This document shows, piece after piece, positions 22,934 through 30,303 of a DNA stretch of 32,982 bases. The stretch comes from JBKJVQ01 sp046717125. Lineage in GTDB: Bacteria > Pseudomonadota > Alphaproteobacteria > Rhizobiales > Methyloligellaceae. Made by a program: the position numbers and the translations under genes. The DNA lies in NCBI GenBank assembly GCA_046717125.1, contig JBKJVQ010000277.1, positions 1-32,982 on the forward strand, in the 5' to 3' direction. The notes under the pieces were generated by a model, which was not told the origin of the DNA, did no database searches, and saw nothing but the letters and a program-made list of their open reading frames with translations. Within the stretch, counting starts at the first letter, position 1; each line of letters starts with the position of its first letter.

Positions 22934-23617
22934 ATGTTCGCTTCGGCTTTTGCCGCCTTTCAACAGCTCTTCACGCCGCCCTTTCGCGGCGCACTGATCA
23001 AATCGGTCGGCCTGACGCTGCTGGTTCTGGCCGCGCTGATTGTCGGCATCATCACCCTGTTCGGTTTTCTGGTGACGTCGATTCCGGGCTGGGTCGAAAC
23101 GACCTTCCAGGTCGTGGGCGGCCTTGGCCTGGTGGTCGGGTCGATCTTTCTCATCCCGCCGGTGTCGGCGATCGTCGCCGGCCTGTTCATGGACAGCGTC
23201 GCCGATGAGGTCGAGCGGCAGTATTACCCTGCCGATCCGCCCGGCCGCGAGCTGCCAATCCTCACCTCCGTCGGCATCGCGATTAAGTTCTTCTTCCTCG
23301 TTGTCGGCGTGATGATCCTCGCCGTGTTTCTGCTCATCATTCCGGGCGTCAACATTTTCGTGTTTTTCCTGGCGAACGCCTATCTGCTCGGCCGCGAATT
23401 CTTCGAATTCGTCGCCATGCGCCACATGCCGATCAAGGATGCGCGGCGGCTCAGGGCCGACAATGCCTGGCGCGTGTTCCTCGCCGGCATGCCGATTGCG
23501 GGGCTGGCCCTCATTCCGATCGTCAATCTGACGACGCCGCTGTTCGCGACCGCCTACATGACGCACACGTTCAAAAAGATCGCAGCGCGACGGGGCGTGG
23601 TGGCCGCGCGGGCTTAA
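22934..23617 (+). CDS. EI24/CysZ-like membrane protein
   Basis: A 227-residue membrane protein of the EI24 domain family, which includes the sulfate transporter CysZ. Four or more hydrophobic segments are visible at about 22-48, 58-84, 112-148 and 182-207. The family-typical FLANAYLLGREFFEFVAMRH lies at about 145-164. ATG 22934 (MFASAFAAFQQLFTPPFRGA) is preferred because family members start at this point; ATG 22862 would add 24 charged residues and overlap the asparaginase gene. No sulfur-assimilation gene is nearby, so a sulfate role is not supported by context. Its TAA overlaps the nth TAA tail to tail in TTAA. Confidence 0.85.
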   Translation: MFASAFAAFQQLFTPPFRGALIKSVGLTLLVLAALIVGIITLFGFLVTSIPGWVETTFQVVGGLGLVVGSIFLIPPVSAIVAGLFMDSVADEVERQYYPADPPGRELPILTSVGIAIKFFFLVVGVMILAVFLLIIPGVNIFVFFLANAYLLGREFFEFVAMRHMPIKDARRLRADNAWRVFLAGMPIAGLALIPIVNLTTPLFATAYMTHTFKKIAARRGVVAARA

Positions 23618-24315
23618 GCCGGCGGCGGCGTCTTGGGGCGGTAGCGGCAAACATCGGCGATCACGCAGCGCCAGCATTCGGGTTTGCGCGCCTTGCACAC
23701 ATAGCGGCCGTGCAGGATCAGCCAATGGTGGGCGTTGCGCTTGAAGCGGTCCGGCGTCATGGCCTCCAGATTCTGCTCGACCGCGAGCGGGTCTTTGCCC
23801 GGCGCAAGGCCTGTGCGGTTCGACACCCGGAAAATATGCGTGTCGACGGCGATGGTCGGCTGGCCGAAGGCGACGTTCATCACGACATTCGCGGTCTTGG
23901 GGCCGACACCCGGCAGGCTTTCCAGCGCTTCGCGCTCACCCGGCACCTCCCCGCCGAAGCGGTCGATCAGCGCGCGCGAGAGGAGGATCACGTTCTTCGC
24001 CTTGTTGCGATAGAGCCCGATGGTGCGGATCGCCTCGCGCAGATTGTCCTCGCCGAATTCAAGCATGGCTTCGGGGTCGCGGATGCTTTGGAACACCGGC
24101 CGCATGGCCTTGTTTACCGAAATGTCTGTTGCCTGCGCCGAAAGCACCACGGCGACGAGCAGCGTGTACGGATTATGATATTTGAGTTCGCTGCGCGGTT
24201 CGGGATGGACGGCGGCCAGCTCGGAATAGAGACGGTCGATCTCTGCCCGGGTCAGTTTCGTCCTTGCGGCGCGTCTTCCCGAGCCTGGCCTGAGGCGTTG
24301 CATTGCGGTTGCCAT
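23614..24315 (-). CDS. nth: Endonuclease III
   Basis: Base-excision repair DNA glycosylase and AP lyase for oxidised pyrimidines. The 233 residues have the helix-hairpin-helix LPGVGPKTA (134-142) with catalytic Lys140, the catalytic Asp158 in VDTH, and the [4Fe-4S] ligands Cys207, Cys214, Cys217 and Cys223 (C-x6-C-x2-C-x5-C). The N-terminal 20 residues are a basic extension. It is divergent from the DUF2244 gene, whose ATG is 35 bases away, so both promoters must overlap neighbouring coding sequence or be very short. Confidence 0.96.
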   Translation of the reverse strand: MATAMQRLRPGSGRRAARTKLTRAEIDRLYSELAAVHPEPRSELKYHNPYTLLVAVVLSAQATDISVNKAMRPVFQSIRDPEAMLEFGEDNLREAIRTIGLYRNKAKNVILLSRALIDRFGGEVPGEREALESLPGVGPKTANVVMNVAFGQPTIAVDTHIFRVSNRTGLAPGKDPLAVEQNLEAMTPDRFKRNAHHWLILHGRYVCKARKPECWRCVIADVCRYRPKTPPPA

Positions 24316-24350
24316 CTGTCAGAATTCGGTGGGCGAAACGGCAGGTCCAC

Positions 24351-24854
24351 ATGACTGAGACGCACGCGTTGGCGCAAGCGGCGACAAAGGCGGAGAAGCG
24401 GTTTTCGGCGCTGCTTACGCCGCATCGCTCGCTGCCGCCGCGCGGATTCTTTATCCTGATGTGCGCGGTCGGGCTGGTAAGCTTTGTCGCCGGCATGGCC
24501 TTTCTCATGATGGGAGCCTGGCCGGTAATGGGGTTCTTCGGACTCGACGTCGCGCTGATCTACGTTGCGTTCAAGCTCAACTACCGGGCGGGGCGGGCGT
24601 ACGAGAGGGTCGAGCTCGACGACGAGGCGCTGACCGTCACGCGGGTCACGCCGGCGGGGAAATCGCGAAGCTGGCGCTTTAATCCATACTGGGTGCGTGT
24701 CGCGGTATCGGAGCGGATCGGCCGGACGAACGAACTGTCCATCGGCTCACACGGCGACAGATTGGTGTTCGGCGCATTCCTCACCGACGCCGAGCGTATC
24801 GACCTTGCTCGGGCATTGCAGGATGCGCTGCGCACCGCGTCGCTAAGCCGCTAA
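24351..24854 (+). CDS. DUF2244 domain membrane protein
   Basis: A 167-residue protein of the DUF2244 family, function unknown. Residues about 33-75 form two adjacent membrane helices (FFILMCAVGLVSFVAGMAFL, then MGFFGLDVALIYVAFKLNYR). The rest is a soluble domain with SWRFNPYWVRV and the C-terminal DRLVFGAFLTDAERIDLARA, both typical of the family. ATG 24351 (MTETHALAQAATK) is preferred; the frame is open 16 codons upstream but those overlap nth. The last 12 bases overlap the convergent gpmA. Confidence 0.88.
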   Translation: MTETHALAQAATKAEKRFSALLTPHRSLPPRGFFILMCAVGLVSFVAGMAFLMMGAWPVMGFFGLDVALIYVAFKLNYRAGRAYERVELDDEALTVTRVTPAGKSRSWRFNPYWVRVAVSERIGRTNELSIGSHGDRLVFGAFLTDAERIDLARALQDALRTASLSR

Positions 24855-25463
24855 ATCCCGCTTTTCCTCCGCCTTACCCTCGGCATTGAGCCGGTAAACG
24901 ATCGGCGCGCCGGTGCGGAGATTAAGCGCGATAACGTCCTCGGGCGTCATGCTCTCGATCTCCATGATCAGTGCGCGGAGCGAGTTTCCGTGTGCGGAGA
25001 CGATGACGTTCTTGCCCGCCTGAACCTCGGGCAGAATGCGCGACCGCCAGTAAGGGAGAACGCGATCGGCCGTGTCTTTCAGGCTTTCGCCGCCGGGCGG
25101 CGGAATGTCGTAGGAGCGGCGCCAGATATGGACTTGGTCCTCGCCCCATTTTTCACGCGCTTCGTCCTTGTTCATGCCGACCAGCTCGCCATAGTCCCGC
25201 TCGTTCAGCGCGTATTCGCGAACCGTCATCAGGCTTCCCTGACCCAGCTCCTTCAGGATCGCGGCGAGCGTGTCGCTCGCGCGGCTGAGTATGCTCGTAA
25301 ACGTGATGTCGAACTTTAGTCCCTCGGCCTTCAAGAGCTGGCCGGCACGCACTGCCTCAGCGCGCCCATTTGGGGATAGCGGCACGTCCCGCATCCCCGT
25401 GAAAAGATTCTCTCTGTTCCATTCACTCTCGCCGTGGCGCACGAGCACAAGCACGTTGTCCAT
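24843..25463 (-). CDS. gpmA: 2,3-bisphosphoglycerate-dependent phosphoglycerate mutase
   Basis: Interconverts 3- and 2-phosphoglycerate in glycolysis and gluconeogenesis. From ATG 25463 (MDNVLVLVRHGESEWNREN) it has 206 residues; His10 in the RHG motif is the phosphorylated residue. NERDYGELVGMNKDEAR, IWRRSYDIPPPGGESL and VSAHGNSLRALIM complete the active site. AGGA lies 6 bases before this ATG, so the upstream in-frame ATG at 25487 is not used. The shorter alphaproteobacterial form fits. It is the last gene of the ppa-dapB-gpmA set and is separated from dapB by repeat copy B. Confidence 0.95.
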   Translation of the reverse strand: MDNVLVLVRHGESEWNRENLFTGMRDVPLSPNGRAEAVRAGQLLKAEGLKFDITFTSILSRASDTLAAILKELGQGSLMTVREYALNERDYGELVGMNKDEAREKWGEDQVHIWRRSYDIPPPGGESLKDTADRVLPYWRSRILPEVQAGKNVIVSAHGNSLRALIMEIESMTPEDVIALNLRTGAPIVYRLNAEGKAEEKRDLAA

Positions 25464-25489
25464 CGTCGTTCCTATTCGGTTCTTCATTG

Positions 25490-25562
25490 GCGCATGATCT
25501 GGTCCGAAAACCGCTGGACACCCCGGATCGCGTCCGGGGCAATCTTTTTTGGGATCATGCGC
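25490..25562. repeat. Palindromic intergenic repeat, copy B
   Basis: Perfect 10-base terminal inverted repeats GCGCATGATC (25490-25499) and GATCATGCGC (25553-25562) enclose CCGAAAACCGCTGGAC, then the hairpin CCCCGGA (25521-25527) and TCCGGGG (25533-25539), then a T-run (25545-25550). The order and wording match the second half of copy A (19026-19096). It fills most of the 91-base dapB-gpmA gap, and its left end on the minus strand contains the dapB stop codon (25555-25557). Confidence 0.82.
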
Positions 25563-26367
25563 GCAGGCCGAGCACGTCTGCCATGGCGTAGAGGCCGGGT
25601 TTTTTGTCGCGCCCCCAAAGGGCGGCCTTGACCGCGCCGGTCGCGAAGATCGAACGGTCGGCAGCGCGATGGGTCAGCTCTATGCGCTCGCCCTCCGAAG
25701 CAAACATGATCGTATGGTCGCCGACAACGCCGCCGCCACGCATGGCCGTAAATCCGATATCCCCCCGCCGGCGTGCGCCCGTCTGCCCGTCGCGTCCGCG
25801 CGCGCTGTGCTGGGCGAGATCGACGCCGCGCCCTTCTGCAGCCGCCTGACCCAGCATCAGAGCCGTGCCGGAAGGCGCGTCGACTTTGTGCCGGTGATGC
25901 ATTTCGACGATCTCGATGTCGAAATCGGGATCGAGCGCAGCGGCGACCTGGCGGGCGAGCGCAACCAGAAGGTTGACGCCGAGGCTCATATTGCCGGCCT
26001 TGACGATGACCGCATGGCGTGCGGCCGCGTCGAGCTTGGACTCGTCGTCCGCCGAAAGCCCAGTCGTGCCGATGACATGGACGATGCGCGCCTGCGCGGC
26101 GAGCGCGGCGAAGGCGACCGTCGCCTGCGGCACGGTGAAATCGAGCACGCCGTCGACTTCGGCGAACAGCGGAAGCGGGTCGTCGGTAATCCGGATGCCG
26201 AGCGATCCGATGCCAGCGAGCTCGCCGATGTCCTTGCCGACGGCGGTGGAGCGCGCGTCCTCGACGCCGCCCGCGACCTCGCAGCCTTCGGTTGCGGCGA
26301 CGGCGCGCGTCAGCGCCTGACCCATGCGGCCGCCGGCGCCCAGAATGGCGAGACGCATCGGCGTCAT
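25555..26367 (-). CDS. dapB: 4-hydroxy-tetrahydrodipicolinate reductase
   Basis: NAD(P)H-dependent reductase of the lysine and meso-diaminopimelate pathway. The 270 residues have the dinucleotide loop LAILGAGGRMGQAL (6-19), VIGTTGLS, and the catalytic-site segment EMHHRHKVDAPSGTAL. The ATG at 26367 overlaps the ppa stop as ATGA; Met4 at 26358 is an alternative. The last codons and the TGA fall inside repeat copy B, so the C-terminal LRA end was probably set by the insertion or growth of that repeat. Confidence 0.96.
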   Translation of the reverse strand: MTPMRLAILGAGGRMGQALTRAVAATEGCEVAGGVEDARSTAVGKDIGELAGIGSLGIRITDDPLPLFAEVDGVLDFTVPQATVAFAALAAQARIVHVIGTTGLSADDESKLDAAARHAVIVKAGNMSLGVNLLVALARQVAAALDPDFDIEIVEMHHRHKVDAPSGTALMLGQAAAEGRGVDLAQHSARGRDGQTGARRRGDIGFTAMRGGGVVGDHTIMFASEGERIELTHRAADRSIFATGAVKAALWGRDKKPGLYAMADVLGLRA

Positions 26368-26915
26368 TCGGCGGCTTTCGCCTTACCCGATGCGGCTTGC
26401 CGCTCGATCGCTTTGCGGATCAGGTCCATCGCCTCCTCGGCTCCGCCCCAGCGCACGACCTTGACCCATTTGTTCGGCTCAAGATCCTTGTAGTGTTCGA
26501 AGAAGTGCTGGATCTCGTCGATCAACTGGCGCGGCGCGTCGCGCCAGGACGAGATGTCGGAGAAGTAGGGCGACAGGTCGTCATGGGGCACACCCATGAT
26601 CTTCTCGTCGAGCCCCTGCTCGTCCTCCATCAACAGCACGCCGATAGGGCGGGCACGGAGCACCGTCCCGGGCATCACCGGCACGCGGCCCATGACCAGC
26701 AGATCGACCGCGTCCCCATCCTCCGACAGCGTGTGCGGGATGAAGCCATAATTGCACGGGTAGAACATCGGCGTGTGCAGGAAGCGGTCGACAAACAGCG
26801 CGCCGGAGGCCTTGTCGAGCTCGTACTTGATGGGCAGCCCACCGAGCGGAACCTCGACGATGCAATTCACGTCGTATGGCGGATTCCTGCCGATCGAAAT
26901 GGCGTCGATGCGCAT
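26364..26915 (-). CDS. ppa: Inorganic pyrophosphatase, family I
   Basis: Cytoplasmic Mg-dependent hydrolase of pyrophosphate. The 183-residue product has the N-terminal EVPLGGLPIKYELDKASGAL, the RFLHTPMFYPCNYGFIPHTL stretch and the metal-binding signature near residue 67. The signature reads DGDAVDLLV; Ala replaces the Pro or Glu usual at its fourth place, while the three Asp ligands are kept. AAGGA lies 7 bases before ATG 26915; the long open frame upstream is non-coding. dapB overlaps the stop. The C-terminal tail is Lys/Ala-rich but short. Confidence 0.96.
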   Translation of the reverse strand: MRIDAISIGRNPPYDVNCIVEVPLGGLPIKYELDKASGALFVDRFLHTPMFYPCNYGFIPHTLSEDGDAVDLLVMGRVPVMPGTVLRARPIGVLLMEDEQGLDEKIMGVPHDDLSPYFSDISSWRDAPRQLIDEIQHFFEHYKDLEPNKWVKVVRWGGAEEAMDLIRKAIERQAASGKAKAAE

Positions 26916-27017
26916 CGCTGGTCCTTGCGTGGCTTGAGGCGTCGCGTGTCGGGCCGTTCTAAGCCGCAGGGAACGCCGCCACAAGGCGGACAAAGGACCG
27001 TAATCGGTATTCCGTGG

Positions 27018-27044
27018 CCCGGATGGAGCAAAGCATAATCCGGG
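27018..27044. repeat. Short inverted repeat CCCGGAT / ATCCGGG
   Basis: CCCGGAT (27018-27024) and ATCCGGG (27038-27044) flank GGAGCAAAGCATA in the 194-base gap between ppa and the GNAT gene. I recall elements with this wording (CCCGGAT, a GAGCRAAGC core, ATCCGGG) as dispersed repeats in Bradyrhizobium and relatives. Nothing else is seen in 26916-27109. Confidence 0.55.
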
Positions 27045-27109
27045 GCAAGGAGTTCGGTGCTGTGAGATGTCCCGAATCTCGCTGACGCCCAACCGGCTGC
27101 AGCTACGCG

Positions 27110-27616
27110 TCAGCGCCAGGCGAAAGCGATCTTTTTCAGCGTCTTGTCGCCGAACTGCTCGTCGCACTCGGCGACGGCGCGGCCGCCCATGCGGAGGTAA
27201 AAGGCGCAGGCCCCTTCATTGTCGGCCAGCGCCCACACGGCTGCGCCGCGCAGGCCCGCCTTTTCGAGCCGCTTGCGGGCAGCCTCGAACAGCATCTTGC
27301 CGAAGCCCAGCCCCTGATACGCGGGCCGGACATAGAGCTCGAAAATCTCGCCTTCGAACGGCAGCTTGCCGCCGCGCCTGCGCCCCAACGTGGCGTACCC
27401 GGCTGCCGCGCCGCCGAAATCGAGCACGACAAGCGGCGCTTTGCGCTCGATAGCGCCCTGCCACCAACGCGGACCGCGACGGGCGATCATGCGCTCGAGC
27501 GACACGTGCGGAATGATCCCCTGATACGCGTTACGCCATGCTTCCTCATGCGTCTCGGCTAACGAGATCGCATCGGCCCGCGCACCATGGCGAATACGGA
27601 TCAGGGTATCGGTCAT
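27110..27616 (-). CDS. GNAT family N-acetyltransferase
   Basis: A 168-residue acetyltransferase with the GNAT motif A ELYVRPAYQGLGFGKMLFEA (about 92-111) and motif B AVWALADNEGACAFYLRMGG (about 126-145). It starts at ATG 27616 (MTDTLIRIRHGARADA). The substrate is unknown; neighbours give no clue. It may form a transcript of its own, as the ppa gene starts 194 bases downstream beyond a short repeat. Confidence 0.88.
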   Translation of the reverse strand: MTDTLIRIRHGARADAISLAETHEEAWRNAYQGIIPHVSLERMIARRGPRWWQGAIERKAPLVVLDFGGAAAGYATLGRRRGGKLPFEGEIFELYVRPAYQGLGFGKMLFEAARKRLEKAGLRGAAVWALADNEGACAFYLRMGGRAVAECDEQFGDKTLKKIAFAWR

Positions 27617-27806
27617 GACTCAGAGCTTAACGCCAGGTGCGACAGAAGCGCATCAATCTTGTTGCATGCGCGAAGTCGATTGCGCCGCACTGTGGCAAAA
27701 GCGCCGCTAACGATGCATCACCACCCAGTGGGCAAGCGCTTGCGCGGCACGGTCTGAAACCCCATTTCCCTGAAGGCGCGAAAGGGCGCATGCACGAGGG
27801 CTGATA

Positions 27807-28199
27807 ATGGCGCGAACGACGTTCGATCCGAGACAAGGGGCCGACGATCCTGACATCGTCAACGCGCGCGAGAAAAAGGTGCGCCGTGAGTTCTGGGACA
27901 AGCTGAGGCGCGTCGCCGCGCAGATCCCGTTCTCCGAGGATCTCGTCGCCGCTTACTATTGCGCGCTGGACAATGACACGCCGCTGCGCGTGCGCGGCAT
28001 GCTGCTCGGGGCGCTTGCCTATTTCATCCTGCCGGTGGATGCGTTGCCCGACATGATCATCGGGCTTGGCTTTACCGACGATGCAGCCGTTCTGATGACC
28101 GTTTTCAGTCTGGTCACGGCGCATATCAAGCCAAAGCACCGTATGGCCGCGCAGACGGCGCTGGCCACCGAGCTGCCGGCCGGGGCCAAGCGCGCCTAA
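27807..28199 (+). CDS. DUF1232 (YkvA-like) protein
   Basis: A 130-residue protein with the DUF1232 core at about 53-107: PLRVRGMLLGALAYFILPVD, then ALPDMIIGLGFTDDAAVL. The motif YxxxPxDxxPD followed by GxxDD is the family signature and usually sits in one membrane-associated hairpin. The N-terminal 50 residues are charged and helical. Function is unknown. It is convergent with the quinone oxidoreductase gene, 10 bases away. The upstream gap 27617-27806 holds a 12-bp palindrome, GCAAGCGCTTGC (27732-27743), of unclear meaning. Confidence 0.87.
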   Translation: MARTTFDPRQGADDPDIVNAREKKVRREFWDKLRRVAAQIPFSEDLVAAYYCALDNDTPLRVRGMLLGALAYFILPVDALPDMIIGLGFTDDAAVLMTVFSLVTAHIKPKHRMAAQTALATELPAGAKRA

Positions 28200-28209
28200 C
28201 TCGCCAATT

Positions 28210-29190
28210 CTATTCCTGCGGCGCGACCAGGATCTTTCCGCGCGTCTGCCGGCTTTCGAGCGCACGTAAGGCATCCGCGGTTTCCGCCAACGGATAGATG
28301 CGGTGGATGTGCGGCTTGAGCCGCCCCTCCGCGCACCAGTCCAGCAACCGGCCGATCTCTTGCCGCGCCTGTGCCGGCTCCTGTTGCACGAAAGCGGAAT
28401 AGTGCACGCCGATGAGGCTTACGCTCTTCACCAGAAGGACATTGAGCGGCGGGCTGGGAACAGTGCCCGATGCGAATCCGACCACCAACAGGCGGCCACC
28501 AAAGCGCAGCGCGCGCATGGCGGGATCGGTGAGGTCACCCCCCACCGTGTCGTACACGATATCGATCCCGTCGCCTCCGCCGAGCGTCTTAAGTTTGTCC
28601 TTAAGGTCGCCGGCCGAACTGTCGACCGTCTCGGCCGCCCCGTGCTCCCGCGCCAGCGCCAGCTTCTCTTCGGACGAGGCACAGGCGATCACGCGCGTGC
28701 TCATAAGCGTCGCCACTTCCACCGCTGCCAGTCCTGCGCCGCCGCCCGCGCCCAGCACGGCGACAGTCTCGCCGGCGCGAAGCTGCGCTCGATCCGCGAA
28801 TGCATGCAAGGCGGTGCCGTAGGTGACGGCGAGGCCGGCGGCGTCATGATCGCTCACATCATCCGGGATCGGCACGAGCGCGCTCGCGGGCGCGGCGACG
28901 ATCTCGCGGCAGCCGTTCGCCCCGATCAGGCCGAGCACGCGCTGGCCGGGTTCGAGCGAATCGACTCCCTTCCCAAGCGCCAAGACACTTCCTGCGATCT
29001 CGACGCCCGGCGAAAACGGGAGAGCCGGCTTCTGCTGATATTGCCCCTTCAGCATCAGAAGATCGGCGAAGTTGAGCGCGGCCGCCGTCACGTGGACCGT
29101 AGCCTCACCGGGCGCGGGCTCCGGCTCGGGCAGTTCTGTCAGATGCAGCAGCTCTGGATCGTCGAGGGCAAGGCGAAGCATGGCGCGCAT
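28210..29190 (-). CDS. NADPH:quinone oxidoreductase family protein (zinc-independent MDR)
   Basis: Medium-chain dehydrogenase/reductase of the quinone oxidoreductase (zeta-crystallin-like) class. From ATG 29190 (MRAMLRLALDDPELLHLTEL) it has 326 residues: a GroES-like N-terminal domain (AALNFADLLMLKGQYQQKPA and FSPGVEIAGSV) and a Rossmann domain with VAVLGAGGGAGLAAVEVATL. The zinc-binding Cys and His residues of alcohol dehydrogenases are absent, as expected. The C-terminus TRGKILVAPQE is typical. The frame is open 27 codons upstream; AAGGA before 29190 and family starts favour the shorter form. The substrate is unknown. Confidence 0.9.
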   Translation of the reverse strand: MRAMLRLALDDPELLHLTELPEPEPAPGEATVHVTAAALNFADLLMLKGQYQQKPALPFSPGVEIAGSVLALGKGVDSLEPGQRVLGLIGANGCREIVAAPASALVPIPDDVSDHDAAGLAVTYGTALHAFADRAQLRAGETVAVLGAGGGAGLAAVEVATLMSTRVIACASSEEKLALAREHGAAETVDSSAGDLKDKLKTLGGGDGIDIVYDTVGGDLTDPAMRALRFGGRLLVVGFASGTVPSPPLNVLLVKSVSLIGVHYSAFVQQEPAQARQEIGRLLDWCAEGRLKPHIHRIYPLAETADALRALESRQTRGKILVAPQE

Positions 29191-29328
29191 GTGAATTCTG
29201 TCCTTGATACGGGCGACGGCCTTGCGTCCGGAGCCGCAGCCGACCATGTTGGGCGCGGCCGTTCTGGCCAAGCCGTCGCCGCAACCCTATGATTGCGGCT
29301 CAGAAACGACTTGCCAACGCGGGGAAAG

Positions 29329-29832
29329 ATGCGCGCGATCCTCTGTCTCGCCCTTTCGGGCCTGATTCTTATGCCTGCGGCGGCCAGCGCCCAAGGCGCG
29401 AAGTTTCTGGAGAAATATTCCGACTGGTCGACCTATATGTCGACTGGCGCCACGAAGGTCTGCTTCGCGATCTCCCAGCCCAAGGCGAGCAAGCCGGAAA
29501 GCGCCAAGCGCGGACCGATCTATTTCTACATTTCCCACTGGCCGGGCGACAAGGTGCAGAACGAGGTCAGCGTGAAGATCGGCTATCCGTTCAACGAGAA
29601 GCAAAAAGCGAACGCGACCATCGGCACAGAGAAATTCGAGCTGTTCACCAAGGGTGAAGGCGCGTTCGTGGAGAAGGCCGAGGCCGAAGCCAAGTTCGTC
29701 GAGACTTTGCGCAAGGGCGGCCAACTCTTGATCGAGGGCCAGTCCAGACGCGGCACCAAAACGACCGACGAATATTCTCTGAACGGCCTGCCCGAAGCGC
29801 TCGACCGCATCGCGAAGGAATGCGCAGGGTAG
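29329..29832 (+). CDS. Invasion-associated locus B (IalB) family secreted protein
   Basis: A 167-residue exported protein of the IalB family, widespread in Hyphomicrobiales; the name comes from Bartonella and no virulence role is implied. A signal peptide (MRAILCLALSGLILMPAAAS, cut after about ASAQ) is followed by the family core: DWSTYMSTGATKVCFAISQP, a PIYFYISHWPG strand and a C-terminal YSLNGLPEALDRIAKECAG. Two Cys (in KVCFAI and near the end, KECAG) can form the usual disulfide. GGGGAAAG lies next to ATG 29329; the upstream in-frame Met at 29293 would add 12 charged residues before the signal peptide. Confidence 0.88.
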   Translation: MRAILCLALSGLILMPAAASAQGAKFLEKYSDWSTYMSTGATKVCFAISQPKASKPESAKRGPIYFYISHWPGDKVQNEVSVKIGYPFNEKQKANATIGTEKFELFTKGEGAFVEKAEAEAKFVETLRKGGQLLIEGQSRRGTKTTDEYSLNGLPEALDRIAKECAG

Positions 29833-29873
29833 CTGATGGTCGCCCGCCCTCATTGCGTCTCCGCCCGCAACAA

Positions 29874-29900
29874 TCCAGAATTGAGTCTAGGCATTCTGGA
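29874..29900. repeat. Inverted repeat between convergent genes
   Basis: TCCAGAAT (29874-29881) and ATTCTGGA (29893-29900) form a perfect 8-bp stem with an 11-base loop, between the convergent ialB-like gene and the 62-aa gene. No T-run follows on either strand, so a terminator role is possible but weakly supported. The rest of 29833-29996 shows nothing. Confidence 0.35.
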
Positions 29901-29996
29901 CTGCAATGCGACTGCCGCCGACAGATTGCACGGACTTTGCGTTGACCCAGGGGGACTAAATCGGAATGACGAGAGAGCATCTGTCAGGTGCGGACT

Positions 29997-30185
29997 CTAG
30001 CTGTTATGCGTATCGCGCCCGTCCGGCTCCTTCGCAACTCCCTTAAAAGGACCCGGGCTCGACTTGCGCTCCATGAATTCGCCGTTCCGCTCGTTGCGTT
30101 TTTGATAGTCACCGTTGCCGTGCTGAAACTGGGTCCGGCCGGTGACAGCGCCCTTACGGTGCTCTTTGCCCGTGTTTTTCGCCAT
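29997..30185 (-). CDS. Conserved 62-aa basic small protein (MAKNTG family)
   Basis: A 62-residue hydrophilic, basic protein starting MAKNTGKEHRKGAVTGRTQF and ending near FKGVAKEPDGRDTHNS. I recognise the pattern MAKNTG-x-x-x-RKGAV-x-x-R-(S/T)-Q ... FM-x-x-K ... PFKGV from small uncharacterised proteins of actinobacteria and alphaproteobacteria; no function is known to me. GGGAG lies 7 bases before ATG 30185, an excellent ribosome site. A 94-residue plus-strand frame covers the same bases but has no such support. The promoter region carries a GTTC-N7-GTTC pair (30208-30222 on the opposite strand), the alphaproteobacterial LexA pattern. Confidence 0.78.
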   Translation of the reverse strand: MAKNTGKEHRKGAVTGRTQFQHGNGDYQKRNERNGEFMERKSSPGPFKGVAKEPDGRDTHNS

Positions 30186-30207
30186 TTCACATCTCCCGAT
30201 GTCATGA

Positions 30208-30222
30208 GAACTAAAAGAGAAC
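30208..30222. promoter_or_regulatory. Candidate LexA (SOS) box GAAC-N7-GAAC
   Basis: GAAC (30208-30211), seven bases TAAAAGA, GAAC (30219-30222) is an exact match to the direct-repeat LexA site known in alphaproteobacteria. It lies 22 bases before the ATG of the 62-aa gene and about 80 bases before rlmN. The A-rich spacer and following ACATA also fit. Roughly one such match would be expected by chance on both strands of a window of this size with even base use, but few would be intergenic. Confidence 0.5.
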
Positions 30223-30303
30223 ATACTCGATTCGTTTTCTCCGCAAAATCGTGTTTGCAGGCGCGCCGTTGACAAGGTGCGCGCACCGGACGACTTGTGT
30301 TTC

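Noticed and set aside
27732..27743. Palindrome GCAAGCGCTTGC as a LacI-family operator upstream of the DUF1232 gene
   Set aside because: A 12-bp palindrome is expected several times in a window of this size, and no LacI-type regulator gene is nearby.
28588..28604. TTAA pair as a CtrA site
   Set aside because: The spacing is 8 rather than 7 bases and it lies inside the oxidoreductase coding sequence.
29988..30272. Plus-strand 94-aa open frame with a hydrophobic segment
   Set aside because: It is antisense to the 62-aa gene, which has a recognised pattern and a strong ribosome site; no such support exists for the plus-strand frame.
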